A program made the translations under genes and the position numbers. Below are positions 7,177 through 10,210 of a DNA stretch of 10,210 nt, one piece after another (the stretch's first letter is position 1; each line of letters begins with the position of its first letter). Where the stretch lies: positions 1-10,210 of the forward strand of contig CAJWHX010000089.1 of NCBI GenBank assembly GCA_913040875.1. The letters are read 5' to 3'. This DNA comes from an uncultured Pseudomonadota bacterium. Lineage in GTDB: Bacteria; Myxococcota; UBA796. The notes under the pieces were generated by a model. That model made no database searches. It had not been told where the DNA came from and saw only the letters and a list, made by a program, of their open reading frames with translations.

Positions 7177-9870
7177 TTACTTATCCTTCTTGTACGGAGG
7201 AGTGATGTTCAGTTTTTTATCTCGAGCTTCTTCTGCTCGGCGACGGGTATGAGAGCGAGATGGGTCTAGCGCCATCGATAGAGCAAAGGCTTCGTAGGCC
7301 ATAGACCACTCTTCAGAAGCCATTCGCTCCTGACCCTCCAGATCCAATTTCTCAGCTAGAGGAGCACTGATATCTATCAATCCATCCACATTGTGATCCC
7401 ACTTCCGGGCAAGAAGCAGCCAGTTGTGTTTTCCCTGCTCATCGGACTCGGCTTTGGCCTTCTCTAAGAAACATGCCGCAACGGCTTCCTTGTGCTCTTC
7501 GATGTGCGATCTCTTCCACCGTCGATTTCGATACACGTGACGTGTTGCTGTCTTCCACTCCGTCCAAGATTGAAAGCAATCTCCTGTTTGAGCGGTCTCC
7601 AAAGATTGTTTGCGTAAAGACTTCGCTGTATCCATTGCCTGATCATCAATCTGAATGTTGAGGTTGAGATTGATCCAGCCCATTCCACCAATTATCAAAC
7701 TCTCCTCTTTGACCAACACATCTCCGGAGGCCTGATCCAGTACAGTCAACCAAAGTTCATAAGTCCCAGCATCCAAATCTTTTGGAATCGGCATCGGAAA
7801 TTTACCCACAACCGTCTCGTCAGTGTCCCATTCAGACATGTCATACCAACGATACCCCGGTTGAAAAGCACCACTGGTCATCACTTGATTCTGTTGAGTC
7901 AGTGCGAAAATGACCAAGACATCTTCAACCCGTTTCTCTTCAATGGTCCACCGTTGTTCAATGAAGAGTGCACCGCCTGGGGCAACATGAGGAGAGGTGA
8001 TTTCTATATTCGAGAGATGTACATCGCCATTGAACGACCACCCCTCTTCTGTATCTGAAGGCCGTTTGGGATGAATAAACAAATCTCGACGCACGTGGTT
8101 TCCGATGTGCAGTTTCTTCTTGGATACTGGATACCCCGGAATTTCCAAATAATCTCTGGCCCACTCAACGTTCTTCTTAACCTTGGAAGTTCTAGCCCAT
8201 CCACCGTGAGAATGAGCAAATTCAGGCTTTCTCTCTTTGAGAACGTACTCTCGTATAAACTTTCTATTGTAGTCAGAATGACGAGCAATGGGGACATCTA
8301 CCAACCCTGCAGTATCGACGATATCCCAACCACTGTACATCATATGTGCACCCATGTCTACATCGAGTAAGGTGATGTGGTCCACATCGAGTCTGCGCTG
8401 AACCCATTGCATGTATCGAACACGTCGGTGCACGTCGGCAACGGTCGTTTCTGGTGACCCCACAAACCGAGCCGACTCTTGAATCTCAGAAATACCGAAC
8501 AATACAAGAAGCACACCTGCAAACCCGTGAGACACTGTCACTGTTCGATTCGATACACTCCACTGTTTTCTAGGCAAATGAGAAGCCAACTCTAGCCCGC
8601 CCAGTAACAATACCGGGAGCATAAACACCTCAACGGTATGAAACCAACGGTGTGCCTTCATCCAATCTCCGCCCGAGTAGACTACAAAGAATACGCTCGA
8701 GCATCCACAGAGCCAGAGCAGACTTCGTGCGCGCCACCCTTCCCGTGTCAAAGAAGTCAGTCCAACTGTAGCGGCGACCAATAGAATAGACAGGACGCGT
8801 ATCTCTACCCAGTTTTTAGAGATATCTCCCCAAAATTCTGGGCCTCCACGCCATTGACCATCCCACATAACAAGGCCCAAAATCCAAAGGGTAGAACCGA
8901 TGACCAACCACCGTCGCCAGCCCTTTTGAAAACCGTTCATTCCGATTGTTAGCAACGGCAAAAACCATCCGAGATGGAGACCCCACTCTTTCCGCCCTAG
9001 TACCGCGGACTTAAACTCTCCTGTAAAGACGTCGTGCTCTGTTAAATACTTGAGGATGTACTTCCATCCCCGTACATTCCATCCAAACGGTTTGAATCGA
9101 TTTCCCAACCCCAATTTGGCATAGTACGTATTCGGATACGCCCAACCAAAATACTCGTATCTCCACCACTGATAGAGGCCAAACGGCACCAAAAACAATC
9201 CCGCCCACATTGGGATTCGAAGCCATTTCCGATCGACCACGGCAAATACAGTCATCGCCACACCAGCCAAAAGTGCATACATCATTCCTTCCGGACGAGT
9301 CATGCTCACCAGACAAAATAGAATGGCTGACACTGGATACCGCTCTGAATCCTCTGCCTCAACGAGAACACGCCATAAACCGATGGCCAGTAGAAATCCA
9401 TAGAGAGAGTTCTCCAGTCCTGCACCGCACCAAATGATAAAGTTTGGAGATACCACCAGAAGCAATGGGGCTAACATCGCCAATCGCGTAGGAACACCCG
9501 TCCGCTGAACAACACCAAAGATGTACGGCAACGTTGCAATGCCAAAGATGGCGCCCCAAACCTTTGCGGACACCCAAACGGATAAACCGACAAAGTGACA
9601 AGCCGCCATCAGAAAAGTCCACAAAGGATTGGAAAAGCCTTCTACCCGTTCGCCGCCTGGATATGCAACAAACCCTTCCCCCTCTGCAAAATGCTTGGCA
9701 TAAGCAAAGGAAATACCGGAGTCTTCAATGAAAAAGGGTTGTGGTATACAAAAGAACAAATAGTGAACAACAAATGCGACCGACAACCAAAAAAGCGCTG
9801 ACACCTGCCAACGCTCTTCTGAATTCAGTTTTGAGAATTGATGTGCCACAGACTGGAACAGTCTATCCAT
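7177..9870 (-). CDS. GT-C type polytopic membrane glycosyltransferase candidate with C-terminal beta-sandwich and helical domains
   Basis: The 897-residue protein probably transfers a sugar from a lipid-linked donor at the outer face of the inner membrane. After the first membrane helix (about 23-42), loop 1 carries the acidic pair E49-D50 and the signature GEGFVAYPGGERVEGFSNPLW (64-84). This pattern is typical of GT39/AftB-like GT-C enzymes, where the acidic pair is thought to be catalytic or metal-binding. About 12 membrane helices extend to about residue 470, with an RPEG motif at 192-195. A periplasmic part follows with LLDVDMGAHMMYSGWDIVDT (501-520) and AGLVD, also seen in this group. 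Residues 611-729 look like a beta-sandwich (APGGALF, DAGTYELWL), and 745-897 are helical and possibly TPR-like. Acceptor and sugar cannot be told from sequence. The start has a strong ribosome binding site. It lies 33 bp behind the PspA-like gene, and its stop is 2 bp from the convergent neighbour's stop. Confidence 0.8.
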   Translation of the reverse strand: MDRLFQSVAHQFSKLNSEERWQVSALFWLSVAFVVHYLFFCIPQPFFIEDSGISFAYAKHFAEGEGFVAYPGGERVEGFSNPLWTFLMAACHFVGLSVWVSAKVWGAIFGIATLPYIFGVVQRTGVPTRLAMLAPLLLVVSPNFIIWCGAGLENSLYGFLLAIGLWRVLVEAEDSERYPVSAILFCLVSMTRPEGMMYALLAGVAMTVFAVVDRKWLRIPMWAGLFLVPFGLYQWWRYEYFGWAYPNTYYAKLGLGNRFKPFGWNVRGWKYILKYLTEHDVFTGEFKSAVLGRKEWGLHLGWFLPLLTIGMNGFQKGWRRWLVIGSTLWILGLVMWDGQWRGGPEFWGDISKNWVEIRVLSILLVAATVGLTSLTREGWRARSLLWLCGCSSVFFVVYSGGDWMKAHRWFHTVEVFMLPVLLLGGLELASHLPRKQWSVSNRTVTVSHGFAGVLLVLFGISEIQESARFVGSPETTVADVHRRVRYMQWVQRRLDVDHITLLDVDMGAHMMYSGWDIVDTAGLVDVPIARHSDYNRKFIREYVLKERKPEFAHSHGGWARTSKVKKNVEWARDYLEIPGYPVSKKKLHIGNHVRRDLFIHPKRPSDTEEGWSFNGDVHLSNIEITSPHVAPGGALFIEQRWTIEEKRVEDVLVIFALTQQNQVMTSGAFQPGYRWYDMSEWDTDETVVGKFPMPIPKDLDAGTYELWLTVLDQASGDVLVKEESLIIGGMGWINLNLNIQIDDQAMDTAKSLRKQSLETAQTGDCFQSWTEWKTATRHVYRNRRWKRSHIEEHKEAVAACFLEKAKAESDEQGKHNWLLLARKWDHNVDGLIDISAPLAEKLDLEGQERMASEEWSMAYEAFALSMALDPSRSHTRRRAEEARDKKLNITPPYKKDK

Positions 9871-9876
9871 TGTGGT

Positions 9877-9882
9877 CTCCTC
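9877..9882 (-). promoter_or_regulatory. Ribosome binding site of the glycosyltransferase-like gene
   Basis: GAGGAG on the minus strand lies 6 nt before the ATG at 9870-9868. It is a strong Shine-Dalgarno match in the short gap after the upstream gene and fixes the start of the 897-residue protein. Confidence 0.8.
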
Positions 9883-9903
9883 AGTAGACTTCTAGAAACA
9901 CGG

Positions 9904-10210
9904 TTAGATTGTTTTACCACCGCTGTTTCCAGTTGGAGGTGGTGGGGTATCATTTGAGGATCCAGAAGATTGTGCCTGAGCCGCAGTCGTTGTCTGACCA
10001 GACTCTTTGGCCAATTTGGCCTGTCGCGCCGCCTCAAACCTAGCCCGTGCACGAGCCTTCGATCCCTCTTCTCGAAGATTAGCCAATTTATTGTCCAGAT
10101 TATTGTCTGCGAGCTCTGCACCAACCCTAGCCTCCGCTGCCTTTTTCTCTATCGAATCACGAACATTGGCCAACGCTTGGATATCCGCGTCTACAGACAA
10201 AGAACTGAGC
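9904..10210 (-). CDS. C-terminal part of a helical PspA/IM30-like protein (start outside window)
   Basis: The frame is open from the right edge to TAA at 9906-9904. A TTG at 10200-10198 could be read as a start, but it has no Shine-Dalgarno, and the frame continues upstream of it (CTC AGT TCT) to the edge. I therefore treat it as the end of a longer protein. About 65 residues are strongly helical and rich in Ala, Glu, Lys and Arg. The segments IEKKAAEARVGAELADNNLD and KLANLREEG resemble the last helices of PspA/IM30/Vipp1 membrane-remodelling proteins, where a run like AELA precedes a conserved final helix. A disordered Gln/Ser/Gly tail with PPPP follows. The family call comes from this short stretch only. 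Another coiled-coil protein, such as a stator or a TolA-like linker, remains possible. The glycosyltransferase-like gene follows after 33 bp with no terminator, so the two are probably co-transcribed. Confidence 0.55.
   Translation of the reverse strand, partial: LSSLSVDADIQALANVRDSIEKKAAEARVGAELADNNLDNKLANLREEGSKARARARFEAARQAKLAKESGQTTTAAQAQSSGSSNDTPPPPTGNSGGKTI

Noticed and set aside
7165..7177. AACT-GAATG-AGTT as a bidirectional terminator between the convergent genes
   Set aside because: The stem is only 4 bp and AT-rich with no T-tract. The CTCCG/CGGAG pair around it (7156-7160 and 7195-7199) encloses a 34-nt loop.
9871..9903. Terminator or promoter between the PspA-like and glycosyltransferase-like genes
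   Set aside because: The 33-bp gap holds only the ribosome binding site. No hairpin or promoter-like pair was found.
10198..10200. TTG as the true start of the 98-residue right-edge frame
   Set aside because: No Shine-Dalgarno precedes it, and the frame stays open to the window edge. A longer protein that begins outside is more likely.
1..10210. CRISPR array, transposon ends, tRNA or prophage genes
   Set aside because: No regularly spaced repeats, transposase motifs, cloverleaf sequences or phage-type proteins were seen on either strand.

Overview
The window reads as chromosome from a Gram-negative bacterium. It encodes a lipoprotein murein lytic transglycosylase, several exported proteins with signal peptides, a polytopic glycosyltransferase-like protein and what looks like a PspA-type protein. 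The mix of cysteine-paired Sel1 repeats, an Slt70-like lipoprotein and large uncharacterised envelope proteins suggests a deltaproteobacterial or myxobacterial-type lineage. That assignment is an inference with low confidence. I see no mobile element, CRISPR array, tRNA or rRNA, and coding density is high.

Layout. At the left edge, on the minus strand, lies most of a secreted Sel1-like repeat protein (1-665, C-terminus cut off). It is divergent from a two-gene plus-strand operon across a 366-bp, fairly AT-rich intergenic region that holds direct repeats, palindromes, a 14-bp tandem duplication and a weak sigma70-like promoter. The operon consists of an Slt70-like lytic transglycosylase lipoprotein (1032-3380) and a 1265-residue multi-spanning membrane protein (3377-7174), joined by a 4-bp ATGA overlap. 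The large protein has two periplasmic ectodomains that each begin with the same domain, so it carries an internal duplication. I believe it belongs to a widespread but functionally uncharacterised proteobacterial family.

On the right, a minus-strand pair runs toward this operon. It consists of the C-terminal part of a helical, PspA/IM30-like protein (9904-10210, start outside the window) followed 33 bp later by an 897-residue GT-C type membrane glycosyltransferase candidate (7177-9870). The glycosyltransferase candidate and the 1265-residue protein converge tail to tail with 2 bp between their stop codons.

How the genes may work together. All five proteins concern the cell envelope: peptidoglycan cleavage, a large periplasm-facing membrane protein, a disulfide-rich periplasmic repeat protein, glycan transfer at the membrane, and possibly membrane-stress maintenance. 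The best candidate for an undescribed system is the translationally coupled transglycosylase and duplicated-ectodomain membrane protein. The coupling suggests the two are made in proportion and may act together on the cell wall, but nothing in the sequence proves a physical partnership.
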